The notes under the pieces are model-generated. The model saw nothing but the letters and a program-made list of their open reading frames with translations. It was not told the origin of the DNA and made no database searches. A program made the translations under genes and the position numbers. A DNA stretch of 64,000 nt from an uncultured Isosphaeraceae bacterium (GTDB lineage: Bacteria; Planctomycetota; Planctomycetia; Isosphaerales; Isosphaeraceae), in the NCBI GenBank assembly GCA_945957605.1, contig CAMFLR010000005.1, forward strand, positions 372,001 to 436,000, in the 5' to 3' direction. Below are positions 45,501 through 53,381 of this stretch, piece by piece. How positions within the stretch are numbered: position 1 is the first letter of the stretch; each line of letters starts with the position of its first letter.

Positions 45501-46546
45501 TACTTTCGCGACCTGGCGAAGCGGTTTACAACGACGCCAATGGCATGACCGAAGGCAATCATTTCTTCCAGGTCGTTTGGCTGGGCGACGATCGTCGCGA
45601 AAGTTATCTGAAACAGATTCATGCGTTTGCGCAAGAACATCCTCCAGTGATCACGCGGACGCCGATCGTCTTCGAAGGCGATGCACCCGCGAACCTGAGC
45701 AGAAACACCCAGGTTGAAGCTCTTGTGAACGCGGCAAGTTGGGAATCAACTCCGCGTTCCGCCCGCGCCTGGGTTGGCGAGCCAATTGCGATCAAGGAGC
45801 CAACTTTTGCCCTCTTCCGACGGCAGGGTGGGAACCATTTGCTGATCGTCGGCCAAAACGACGAGGCCGCCCTCGGTGTAATCTCTGCGACGATCGTCAG
45901 CCTGGCGCTTCAGTTTCCAGTCGCGACGTCGGATGAAGCCCGCCAAGGGGCGAAGTTCTTCATCCTCGACGGCACGCCCGAAGACCATCCGCATACCGAC
46001 GCACTCGCGAAACTCGCGGCGCATTTGCCGCATCGCGCCGAAGTTGGCAACTGGCGAGATACCACGCGTATTCTTTCCTCGCTAGCCGCCGAGGTGACGC
46101 GACGCGGTCAACCCGACGCGCCCGACGGCCCCGAGGTCTTTCTTTTCATTTACGATCTCCCGCGATTCCGTGACCTGCGAAAGCCCGAAGACGAATTCAG
46201 CTTCTCGCGCCGCGAGGAAGAAACGCCGTTCGACCTTCTCCGCTCGATTCTCCGCGAAGGTCCGAGCGTAGGCGTGCACGTCATCGCCTGGTGCGACAAT
46301 TTGAATAATCTCAATCGCAGTTTTGATCACCAAGGTCTGCGTGAATTCGAGATGCGCGTGCTGTTCCAGATGAGTCAGAACGACTCGGGCCACCTTCTCG
46401 AATCGCCCGCCGCAAGCAAGCTGGGACCACACCGCGCCCTGTTCGCGAGCGAAGAACAGAATCGGCTCGAAAAGTTCCGGCCGTACAAGTATCCCGACGC
46501 GGCATGGCTTGAGAAATTGAAGGAACGGCTCGCCGCGCGTTCCTAA
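42593..46546 (+). CDS. FtsK/SpoIIIE-EssC-like membrane-anchored ATPase
   Basis: 1317 aa from a GTG at 42593 that overlaps the preceding stop. Order: coiled-coil region (1-215), two adjacent membrane helices (about 230-280; VTILFIAAFLIVIGPCLALL), a second coiled coil (about 300-460), a RecA-like domain without a usable P-loop (about 470-690), a complete FtsK-type domain with Walker A GRTGSGKST (about 781) and Walker B LLVVDEFQEF (about 886), and a third, degenerate RecA-like domain (from about 1060; LLIVGQNDEAAL). Two helices followed by three tandem ATPase domains recall EssC/EccC of type VII secretion. No gamma domain for DNA binding is seen. Substrate unknown. Confidence 0.9.
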   Translation: MSTAEETTSATNSATPAAQPSPDLLERTRQTLRELTRLVAERAESERLVEHTKIAASGAADYELQRARNELTERSRAAEDSLRQTDEIRRRSIIDRALEGEADAKSNFARESRRIAADFDANKSRAAGNHTREKNNATAAFESAEKNALSQYTKTKRPFDDASKLIDAYHTRLDTLFDAYAKLGYSDTLPKPLRETYNFDNPLDELSDRLTKIEKPLRFVEGLAIPKIVTGGKVTILFIAAFLIVIGPCLALLDTLTAIIAAFVGAIVVGFGLRIWLKGVALKQLRAYGIPVTQAFVDAHALAVHCYAQLDEKLKNDRARLTQIRDEAHLLARTNHGRAIQAAEQARDDQLRQINNVYANRVTEIQTEQQVALREAIETNERKKAELAERTAAARQKVDEKYTSATATVKARHEESWKTMATRWRDGMSRVNTDLNAIRQEVDATSIAWTDLGASEQASPKAVPQALRVGEIRVNVADLPGGVSADSRLREGVESIYIFPIVRSMGDRPNLVVEFDASGRTTAIAAVQAAMLRLLTSLPAGAIRFTLVDPIGAGRNFGAFMHLADFDETLIGGQVWTEPRQIEEKLGELAGHMERVNQKYLRNEYATIQEYNAAAGEVAEPYRVAVVADYPQGFDEKSAGRLCAMAARGTPCGVLTLVALDRDRPLPHDASHEELCANALVLSWNGNQLTWNDPDFGKFPLLLDSMPAAELSTRLVQRSAKEARDAKRVEVPFEFIAPSRDAWWTFDSRAGIDLPLGKAGANKRQNLSLGKGTSQHVLVAGRTGSGKSTLLHALITNIAVSYSPDQVELYLIDFKKGVEFKVYVTQNLPHASVIAIESEREFGISVLQRLDNELKMRADRFRDVGVQDLNGYRALANQPPLPRILLVVDEFQEFFVEEDKLAQEAALLLDRLVRQGRAFGVHVILGSQTLGGAFTLARTTVGQMGVRIALQCSEADSHLILSEQNTAARLLSRPGEAVYNDANGMTEGNHFFQVVWLGDDRRESYLKQIHAFAQEHPPVITRTPIVFEGDAPANLSRNTQVEALVNAASWESTPRSARAWVGEPIAIKEPTFALFRRQGGNHLLIVGQNDEAALGVISATIVSLALQFPVATSDEARQGAKFFILDGTPEDHPHTDALAKLAAHLPHRAEVGNWRDTTRILSSLAAEVTRRGQPDAPDGPEVFLFIYDLPRFRDLRKPEDEFSFSRREEETPFDLLRSILREGPSVGVHVIAWCDNLNNLNRSFDHQGLREFEMRVLFQMSQNDSGHLLESPAASKLGPHRALFASEEQNRLEKFRPYKYPDAAWLEKLKERLAARS

Positions 46547-46558
46547 CGATCAGCGGCA

Positions 46559-48037
46559 TTATTCGCCGTAGTATTCAATCACCTTCGTAATCGCTCGCGT
46601 GCAAACCGGGCAAAACGGCTTCGTCCCCTTCGAGAACATGATGCAATCGAGCGCGGGGCGATACATCCCCTTCGACGCATAACCGGCCCCCTCAAACGCT
46701 CCTACTTGATTCACGAACTTGCTCTTCGCTAGATAAGCGTCGAGAGCTTCGGCGTTCTGCTTGGAAAGCTGTTCGGACTCTGCTTTCAATGCATCAACCT
46801 TTGCAGCCGGAGCATTCTCACGCGAAGCCTTGGCAATCTCCGCATTCACGCGTTCGCGATTCTTCTGGTAGGTGGTGTCCTGGTGGTCGTACTCCCCTTT
46901 TTCCCACGGCGTCGGAATGGCGGTACCGCGAGTAACAAGATCGGCCCATTTCAGTTTGGCTGGGTCGAGCAGCATCGTGATATTCGGCTCGTGCGGCTCA
47001 ATTCCCTTGGGATAGAAGTCATTGTAGGCCACAGATGAGGTGTAATACTCATCGGCCAGCGCCGCGAAACTGTGACCAAATTCATGCACAAAAATATAAG
47101 GTGACCACTGGTTATCGGAACAAAACGTGCAATAAAGATTATAGATTCCTCCGCCACCGTATCGCGGGGTGTTCACCATCACATAAATCGAATCGTAAGG
47201 CGCTGCCGCCGCGATATCTCGAAGCGTCCTGTTCTCCTCGGTCAACAAATATCGCTCGGATCCTAGCGAATCGAACGACGTCCCAACGGCCGTGTTCTTC
47301 CAAATCCCCCGGCTCGGCTCGTCGCAACCACTGTCTTGCGACGGCTTCCACACACCCATCAGGTTGAACCGCGACTTGGTCGACTTGAACGGCTCGGCGG
47401 CAAAGAGAATGTCGCCGAATCGCGCGAGATCAGCCCTGAGCTTCGCCTCTTCCTTCGAGGTGTATCCCTCGGCGACGATCACCACGTCAACATGCGAATG
47501 CGAGTCGCCATTCTTGACGATAGGAATCACTTGCACATCAGCTTGCAGCGGCTCGCGCGAAATTGTGTAAGCGGCGGGGTCGATCTCGGTTTCGAGCAAC
47601 GTCTGTTGCGATTGATCCGGCTTCCGAACCTTGATCGTCAACCGAACCTTGGTGCGAGGAAACGGGCCGAGCACGCTCTCGTGAAAGACGCGGGACACTC
47701 CCTTTTCAGCATCGCCCGTGGTGCGATACTCGCCGAAATACGAGTCAAAGCGCTTGCTGAAGAGCACTTCGCCTGTCTTGAGATCGCGGAACTCGGCAAC
47801 GTAACGACCCACCGAAAATGGGTCGAGCAAATGCGTACGGCTGCCAGCCCAGGTCCCCTGCTTGTAGGCGCGATCAAACGCGATGGTTTCGGTTTTGGCG
47901 TCGCCGGAGTGATTGAAGTCGATGCGCAGCGTTGCGTCTTCAAACTGGCGGTCAAAATCGGCGATTGTCCCACCAAGCGCGACGCGAGACACGCACATCA
48001 GGCCAAGAAGCCACGCCATAAGGAACTTGGTGTGCAT
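46559..48037 (-). CDS. Secreted IgA-type metallopeptidase (M64 family)
   Basis: 492 aa from the ATG at 48037. Signal peptide (first 22 residues, LMAWLLGLMCVSRVALGG), an immunoglobulin-like region, then the M64 domain with the zinc site HEFGHSFAALADEYYT (His318, Glu319, His322 and a downstream Asp-Glu). Other marks are VVIVAEGYTSKEEAKLRADL and the SCDEPSRGIWKN-like loop DSGCDEPSRGIWKNTAVG. The C-terminal DCIMFSKGTKPFCPVCTRAI box has three Cys. Converges on the FtsK-like gene with a 12-nt gap. Confidence 0.9.
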   Translation of the reverse strand: MHTKFLMAWLLGLMCVSRVALGGTIADFDRQFEDATLRIDFNHSGDAKTETIAFDRAYKQGTWAGSRTHLLDPFSVGRYVAEFRDLKTGEVLFSKRFDSYFGEYRTTGDAEKGVSRVFHESVLGPFPRTKVRLTIKVRKPDQSQQTLLETEIDPAAYTISREPLQADVQVIPIVKNGDSHSHVDVVIVAEGYTSKEEAKLRADLARFGDILFAAEPFKSTKSRFNLMGVWKPSQDSGCDEPSRGIWKNTAVGTSFDSLGSERYLLTEENRTLRDIAAAAPYDSIYVMVNTPRYGGGGIYNLYCTFCSDNQWSPYIFVHEFGHSFAALADEYYTSSVAYNDFYPKGIEPHEPNITMLLDPAKLKWADLVTRGTAIPTPWEKGEYDHQDTTYQKNRERVNAEIAKASRENAPAAKVDALKAESEQLSKQNAEALDAYLAKSKFVNQVGAFEGAGYASKGMYRPALDCIMFSKGTKPFCPVCTRAITKVIEYYGE

Positions 48038-48230
48038 GTGAACCTCGATCACACTTTGTTTTGGCCAAATCACCACAATTGCCAGACAGTATCACCGGCC
48101 CGAAGCGCAGGCAATCTGGCAGCGTTTTGGGCCCCTCATTGTGCTTTTCCTGGTCGTTTTCTATCCTGGTATGCTTCAAGGGCGGCGAAACGCTGGCCCG
48201 GTCTTCTTTTTTTGAGGCGGAGCGACGACA

Positions 48231-49523
48231 TTGACCGCGACGAGTGCCGGCGGAACCGGCGGTGGTACACCACCGATCCATCATTGCGACTTTTGCGGAC
48301 GCCCGACGACCGAAGCGGGCCCGATGGTTGAGGGGAAAGCTCTCGTCGCCAACGGTCTTCGTCATAACGTGGCCCATGTGTGCGCCCAGTGCGCCGCCGC
48401 GTGCGACAAGATTTTCGAGCAGCACGAAAAGAAGAACGCCAAGCTCGAAAAGCTTCCCACCCCGCGCGAACTTGTCGCCCACCTCGACGACTACATCATC
48501 GGTCAAGACAAGGTCAAACGTACGCTCGCCGTGGCCGTCGTCAACCACTACAAACGCGTGCTCGGCGGTGAAATCGACGACCCGACGCTCGAAGACGTCG
48601 AAGTTTCCAAGAGCAACGTCCTCTTGATCGGCCCCACCGGTTGCGGCAAAACCGCGCTGGCGCAAAGCCTCGCCCGCCGCCTGCACGTGCCGTTTGCCAT
48701 TGGTGATGCCACCACGCTGACCGAGGCTGGGTACGTTGGCGAGGACGTCGAAAACCTCATCCTCAAACTCGTGATGGCGGCCGACTACGACATCGCCGCG
48801 GCCGAGCGGGGAATCATTTATATTGATGAAATTGATAAAATCGGCAAAACAAGTCAGAACGTCTCGATCACACGCGACGTCTCGGGCGAAGGTGTGCAGC
48901 AGGCGCTGCTGAAGTTGCTCGAAGGCACCAGCGCAAACGTTCCGCCGCAAGGTGGCCGTAAGCATCCCGAGCAGCAATATCTTCGCGTCGATACCACCGA
49001 CATTCTCTTCATCTGCGGTGGTACGTTCGTCGGCCTCGATGAGATCGTCGCCAAGCGACTTGGTCGCAAGATGATCGGCTTCCGCAACGAAGGGCATGTC
49101 ACGACCAAAGAGATCGAGCACGAGCGCGACGAGTTGGTTGCGTTGGCGACACCTGAAGACCTCGAACGCTTCGGCATGATTCCCGAACTGATCGGCCGCT
49201 TGCCCGTGATGGCGACGCTCAGCCAGTTGAGTGAAGCCGACCTGGCGCGAATTCTGACCGATCCCAAAGATGCGCTTACGAAGCAGTATCGCGTGCTCTT
49301 CCACTATGACGGTGCCAAGCTCGAATTCACCGACGGTGCAATTCGCGAGATCGCCAAGCGCGCTAAGGCTCGTGGCACTGGTGCCCGTGCGTTGAGGTCA
49401 GTGATGGAAGGGCTGATGCTCGACATCATGTTCGACCTGCCCGAACGCGAACCCGGCAAGACCTACACGATTACCGAAGGTGTTGTTCGCGGCGAAGAAA
49501 CCGTCTTCGCTCCCACAGCCTGA
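48231..49523 (+). CDS. clpX: ATP-dependent Clp protease ATP-binding subunit ClpX
   Basis: 430 aa from a TTG at 48231; GGAG about 9 nt upstream supports it and no ATG precedes the zinc finger. N-terminal C4 zinc-binding domain (HCDFCGRP, VCAQCAAACDK), AAA+ core with Walker A GPTGCGKTALAQ and Walker B IIYIDEIDKIGKTSQ, pore GYVGED loop, GGTFVGLDEIV, and the sensor-2 region RGTGARALRSVM. Unfolds substrates for ClpP or acts alone. clpP, its usual neighbour, is not adjacent here. Confidence 0.97.
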   Translation: MTATSAGGTGGGTPPIHHCDFCGRPTTEAGPMVEGKALVANGLRHNVAHVCAQCAAACDKIFEQHEKKNAKLEKLPTPRELVAHLDDYIIGQDKVKRTLAVAVVNHYKRVLGGEIDDPTLEDVEVSKSNVLLIGPTGCGKTALAQSLARRLHVPFAIGDATTLTEAGYVGEDVENLILKLVMAADYDIAAAERGIIYIDEIDKIGKTSQNVSITRDVSGEGVQQALLKLLEGTSANVPPQGGRKHPEQQYLRVDTTDILFICGGTFVGLDEIVAKRLGRKMIGFRNEGHVTTKEIEHERDELVALATPEDLERFGMIPELIGRLPVMATLSQLSEADLARILTDPKDALTKQYRVLFHYDGAKLEFTDGAIREIAKRAKARGTGARALRSVMEGLMLDIMFDLPEREPGKTYTITEGVVRGEETVFAPTA

Positions 49524-49570
49524 TCGTCGTTTCGTATTTCTCAATTCGTCGCCACGTCCGCAAGGATCAA

Positions 49571-51991
49571 ATGATGCAAGCGTTTCGCCTTTTCACGTTT
49601 GTGCCGATTCTTGCGGGCGTGATCGTTTTGTTCGCTGCCGAGAACCGGGCGCAGGCCGCCGAGCCCAAAATCGACCTGACGCACGCAAGTATCGTCACCC
49701 CCGCGCGACTCGATTACCGCGAAAAAAAAGCGGTGGCGATGCTGGTGGAAGAAATCCAGAAACGAACGAGCGTACGGTTGCTTGTTCGTTCCGACTGGCC
49801 CGCCGAACTCGGTAGCCCAGTCATTCTGGTCGGACGCAATGAGGTGATTCGCAAGGAATTTCCCCAGGCGTTCGAAGGGAAGATCGCGCTCAACGTTCCG
49901 CAAAAGCCGGAATCCTTCGCGATCGGCGCGTCGAGTCATCCGCCGCGCGTGGTGGTGAGCGGGAACGACACGCGCGGGCTGTTCTTCGGGATCGGTCGGT
50001 TGCTGCGCGAGTTGGCAATGACGCGCGGCAAAGTTGCGCTCGGCGGCGATTTTTCAATCGCGACTTCACCCGCCGTCGCGCTTCGCGGCCACCAACTCGG
50101 CTATCGGCCCAAAACGCATTCGTACGACGCGTGGGATTTGCCCCAGTGGGAGCAGTACTTTCGCGATCTCGTCGTCTTCGGCACTAATGCGATCGAACTC
50201 GTTCCTCCGCGTACTGATGACGACGTCGACAGTCCTCATTTCCCTCGTCCGCCGATGGAGATGATGGTCGCGATGTCGAGCCTCGCCGATGAGTACGACC
50301 TCGACGTTTGGGTCTGGTATCCAGCGATGGATAAGGATTACTCCAACCCAGCGACGGTCGAGTTTGCGATCAACGAGTGGGCGCAAGTGTTCCAAAAGCT
50401 TAAGCGCATCGATGCGATCTTCGTGCCCGGCGGTGACCCTGGCCACACGCAACCCAAGCACATGATGGCGTTGTTAGAAAAGCAGGCGAAATCGCTCGCG
50501 CGGTTTCATCCTCGCGCCCAGATGTGGATGTCGCCGCAGAGCTTCAATCGCGAGTGGCACGAAGAATTTCTTGACATCATGAAGCAGGAACCGAAATGGC
50601 TCACAGGTATTGTGTTCGGACCGCAGGTACGCGTTGGCTTGCATGAATTGCGAGAGAGCATTCCCAAGAAATATCCGATTCGGCATTATCCTGACATTAC
50701 CCATTCGATCAATTGTCAATATCCTGTTCCGGAATGGGATCTTGCCTACGCGCTCACGTATGATCGTGAGGCGATCAATCCTCGGCCGCTCGGTCAGGCG
50801 GCGATCTTTGCGGCCGGCAAGGATGAGAGCGTCGGCTTCTTGACGTATTCCGAAGGCTGCAACGATGACGTGAATAAGTTCGTCTGGAGCGGCCTGGGTT
50901 GGGAACCGGCGACTCCTGTAGTCGACATTTTGCGGCAATACAGCCGCTATTTCGTGGGCGAGACGTATCGCGAGTCGCTGGCGCAAGGTCTGCTCGCACT
51001 CGAACGAAACTGGCGCGGACCGCTGCTGTCGAACGATACGGTCGAAACGACGCTGCTGCAATTCCAGCAAATGGAACGAGCCGCGATGCCGGCCGACTTG
51101 CTCAACTGGCGCTTTCAGCAGGCCCTGTATCGCGCCTATTACGACGCGAATGTTCGCGATCGCTTGATTCGCGAAACCGCGATCGAAACCGAAGCCAGAA
51201 AAGTATTGCGCAACGCAGAGAAGATCGGCGTGATTCCTGCGATCGACGAAGCCCAGACGATTTTGCGCAAGGCGCTTTTCGCACCCGCATCCGATCGTCG
51301 TGTGCGTGTCGATCAACTTGCCGAAGCGTTGTTCCAAAGCATTCAGATGCAGCTTAGCGTCAAACGCTATCGAGCGATCGAGGTCGGCCGCGGGACGACG
51401 CAGGATTCGATCGACACCCCGCTCAATGATCGCCTATGGCTTGAGTCGGAGTTCGCAAGTATCCGCGCGTTGCCGACAGAACGTGAACGTCTCGAACGGC
51501 TGACCAAACTCGAAAACCGCACCAATCCTGGTCCCGGCGGATTTTACGACAATCTTGGCAATTTTACGGGACGAAACCGAGTCGTGCCAGGGGCTGAATT
51601 CGGAGCTAGTCCCGATTTTCGTAAGTCGTGGGTCATCGGTTTTGATGACAATTCGACGACCTATCCGATGTCATGGCGCAGGTTTGCACTGGCGCTTTAT
51701 GAGCAGCCGTTGCGATTGCGTTATGAAGGGTTGGATAAAAGTGGAGCGTATCGAATTCACGTCGTTTACGGCGGTGAGAACCAGCGTGTGAATGTGCGGC
51801 TTACGGCCGAGGGGGCCGAGATCCATCCCTTTATGAAAAAGCCCCTTCCTGTTCGTCCTATCGAGTTTGATTTGCCGACGTCAGCGACGGCGGATGGTGT
51901 ACTTGAGTTGGAATTCCAGCAGGAGAGCGGTCGCGGCGGGAATGGGCGAGGCTGCCAGGTGTCTGAGGTGTTTCTGATCAAGGTGAAGTGA
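49571..51991 (+). CDS. Secreted glycosidase-like protein (GH20/GH67 zincin-like N-terminal domain)
   Basis: 806 aa. Signal peptide (1-29), then a domain with KKAVAMLVEEIQKRTSVRLLV and ESFAIGASSHPPRVVVSGND of the alpha-glucuronidase/hexosaminidase N-terminal type that precedes catalytic barrels. A (beta/alpha)8 region follows with LDVWVWYPAMDKDYSNP and FVPGGDPGHTQP, containing candidate acids, and a C-terminal beta-sandwich (RGGNGRGCQVSEVFLIKV). Specificity cannot be given. It is 47 nt after clpX and has its own AAGGA site. Confidence 0.75.
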   Translation: MMQAFRLFTFVPILAGVIVLFAAENRAQAAEPKIDLTHASIVTPARLDYREKKAVAMLVEEIQKRTSVRLLVRSDWPAELGSPVILVGRNEVIRKEFPQAFEGKIALNVPQKPESFAIGASSHPPRVVVSGNDTRGLFFGIGRLLRELAMTRGKVALGGDFSIATSPAVALRGHQLGYRPKTHSYDAWDLPQWEQYFRDLVVFGTNAIELVPPRTDDDVDSPHFPRPPMEMMVAMSSLADEYDLDVWVWYPAMDKDYSNPATVEFAINEWAQVFQKLKRIDAIFVPGGDPGHTQPKHMMALLEKQAKSLARFHPRAQMWMSPQSFNREWHEEFLDIMKQEPKWLTGIVFGPQVRVGLHELRESIPKKYPIRHYPDITHSINCQYPVPEWDLAYALTYDREAINPRPLGQAAIFAAGKDESVGFLTYSEGCNDDVNKFVWSGLGWEPATPVVDILRQYSRYFVGETYRESLAQGLLALERNWRGPLLSNDTVETTLLQFQQMERAAMPADLLNWRFQQALYRAYYDANVRDRLIRETAIETEARKVLRNAEKIGVIPAIDEAQTILRKALFAPASDRRVRVDQLAEALFQSIQMQLSVKRYRAIEVGRGTTQDSIDTPLNDRLWLESEFASIRALPTERERLERLTKLENRTNPGPGGFYDNLGNFTGRNRVVPGAEFGASPDFRKSWVIGFDDNSTTYPMSWRRFALALYEQPLRLRYEGLDKSGAYRIHVVYGGENQRVNVRLTAEGAEIHPFMKKPLPVRPIEFDLPTSATADGVLELEFQQESGRGGNGRGCQVSEVFLIKVK

Positions 51992-52014
51992 CACTACGAT
52001 CAACTACACGTTGC

Positions 52015-52136
52015 TCTCGTTACCATGCTCTGCGTGGTGACGTTCTGCGACCGCTCTGCGGTCATTCGAATGCCGCACCTAGGATAACCGCGGAGCGGTT
52101 GAAAGAAGGCTCCCACGCGGAGCATGGGAGCCAGAG
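52015..52136. repeat. Intergenic palindromic element R2 (REP-like)
   Basis: Located between convergent stops (51991 and 52165). It has two small perfect hairpins, GACCGC-TCT-GCGGTC (52049-52063) and AACCGC-GGA-GCGGTT (52086-52100), and degenerate outer arms: CCATGCTCTGCGTGG at about 52023-52037 facing CCCACGCGGAGCATGG from 52112 on. An 8-bp pair GGCTCCCA/TGGGAGCC closes the right arm. General architecture matches R1 and R3, although the outer sequence differs. Confidence 0.6.
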
Positions 52137-52164
52137 GTTTAATTGTTGAAGTAGTGATTAAACG

Positions 52165-53298
52165 TTACTGGTTGATCTGAATCTTGTGGTTCGAGAGCGT
52201 CTCGAATCCGTTGGGGGTGATCAAGTAATTGCGCTCAAACCGCATCCCGCCGACGCCTTCGAGATACAGGCCGGGTTCGAGTGCGACGACATCTCCTACC
52301 TGAAGCACGCCATCGGATTCGGGGACGAAGTATGGCGGCTCGGGGTGGCCCAGTCCCAGGCCGTGACCGGAGTGGGACGTGAACAGGTGATCGAGCTTGA
52401 GCGGTTTGAGTGAACCGCGCACTGCGGCGTCGACGTCGCGGCAGAGGGCGCCGGGTTTCAGAACCGCTTCGCCGGCCTTGATCGCTCCGACGCAAGCTTC
52501 GAAGAACTCTCGCTGCTTTGCGCTCGGTTCGCCAGCGACGACGAACGTGTTCGTGAAGTCGCCGCGATAGCCGTCGACAATCACCGAGAAGTCGAGCAGC
52601 AGCAGGTCGCCCGCTTCGATCACGCGCGAGGTCGGCGGGCCGCCCTTGTCGGTTGCGCAACGTGGTCCAGAGGCGAAGTCGCCGTAAACGATCACCCCTT
52701 CGCCGACTTCTTTCGCGGCCGCGTTTTGGACGAGCAGATAGACGTCGAGCTCGGTCATACCGGGGCGAACCCCAGCGAGCGCCGCGGCTTGTGCGGCTTC
52801 GCCAGCCCGCATCGAGCGCTTGAGCACGGCGAGTTCGTCGGCATCTTTTGAGCGACGAAGCGGGCGAATGATCGGGTCGAGGTCGATGATCGCGTTCACC
52901 TCGCGCCCTGCCAAAACACCAGCGGGGACGCTGCCGAGTTCAAGGCCGAGCGATTTGGGCTTGCTGCGGTCGATGGTCGCGAGAAGGGCTTGAAGGACAT
53001 TGTTGCGGCGATGCGGGGCCGAGTGCATGCCGTCGTACCACGTTGGCGCGACGACTTCGTCCACGTGCGCCTTCGCGTTGAAAGGGCCGAGCATGTCGTC
53101 GGAAACGAGCGCTGCGCGGTCGGGCGTGAGCACGAGCGCGGCGTTCCATTCGGTTGTGCGAAACTCGAATGGCGACGGGACGAAATTCGCGAGGTAGACG
53201 AGGTGTGCGGGGTCGGAAATGACCAAAACGTCGCAGGCGCTCGGAAGGGCTTTCCAGAGCCGCTCGCGACGGAGTTTACATCCTTCAGCGGTGAGCAT
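52165..53298 (-). CDS. M24-family Xaa-Pro aminopeptidase (creatinase fold)
   Basis: 377 aa. The ATG at 53298 has GGAG 9 nt upstream; ATG 53313 or TTG 53319 lie against the U-tract of the adjoining terminator. N-terminal creatinase-type domain, then a pita-bread domain with the metal ligands in LLLDFSVIVDGYRGDFTNTF (two Asp), HSGHGLGLGHPEPPY (His), VALEPGLYLEG (Glu) and GMRFERNYLI (Glu). All five dimetal ligands are present, so an active aminopeptidase/prolidase is expected. Confidence 0.92.
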   Translation of the reverse strand: MLTAEGCKLRRERLWKALPSACDVLVISDPAHLVYLANFVPSPFEFRTTEWNAALVLTPDRAALVSDDMLGPFNAKAHVDEVVAPTWYDGMHSAPHRRNNVLQALLATIDRSKPKSLGLELGSVPAGVLAGREVNAIIDLDPIIRPLRRSKDADELAVLKRSMRAGEAAQAAALAGVRPGMTELDVYLLVQNAAAKEVGEGVIVYGDFASGPRCATDKGGPPTSRVIEAGDLLLLDFSVIVDGYRGDFTNTFVVAGEPSAKQREFFEACVGAIKAGEAVLKPGALCRDVDAAVRGSLKPLKLDHLFTSHSGHGLGLGHPEPPYFVPESDGVLQVGDVVALEPGLYLEGVGGMRFERNYLITPNGFETLSNHKIQINQ

Positions 53299-53313
53299 GA
53301 AAACATTCTCCAT

Positions 53314-53351
53314 TGACAAAAAAGGCCGACGGTATGACGCCGTCGGCCTTT
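53314..53351 (-). terminator. Rho-independent terminator of the KDG kinase-like gene
   Basis: Perfect 12-bp stem AAAGGCCGACGG (53321-53332) with CCGTCGGCCTTT (53340-53351), 7-nt loop; on the minus strand it is followed by a run of T. It ends only about 15 nt before the aminopeptidase ATG at 53298, so the next gene must be read by a promoter inside the terminator region or by read-through. Confidence 0.9.
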
Positions 53352-53381
53352 GGGTGAACTGCTGTGATGATCTTCAAAAAC

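Noticed and set aside
47952-49304. Minus-strand open frame of 450 codons
   Set aside because: It mirrors clpX, whose zinc finger and AAA+ motifs are unambiguous on the plus strand.
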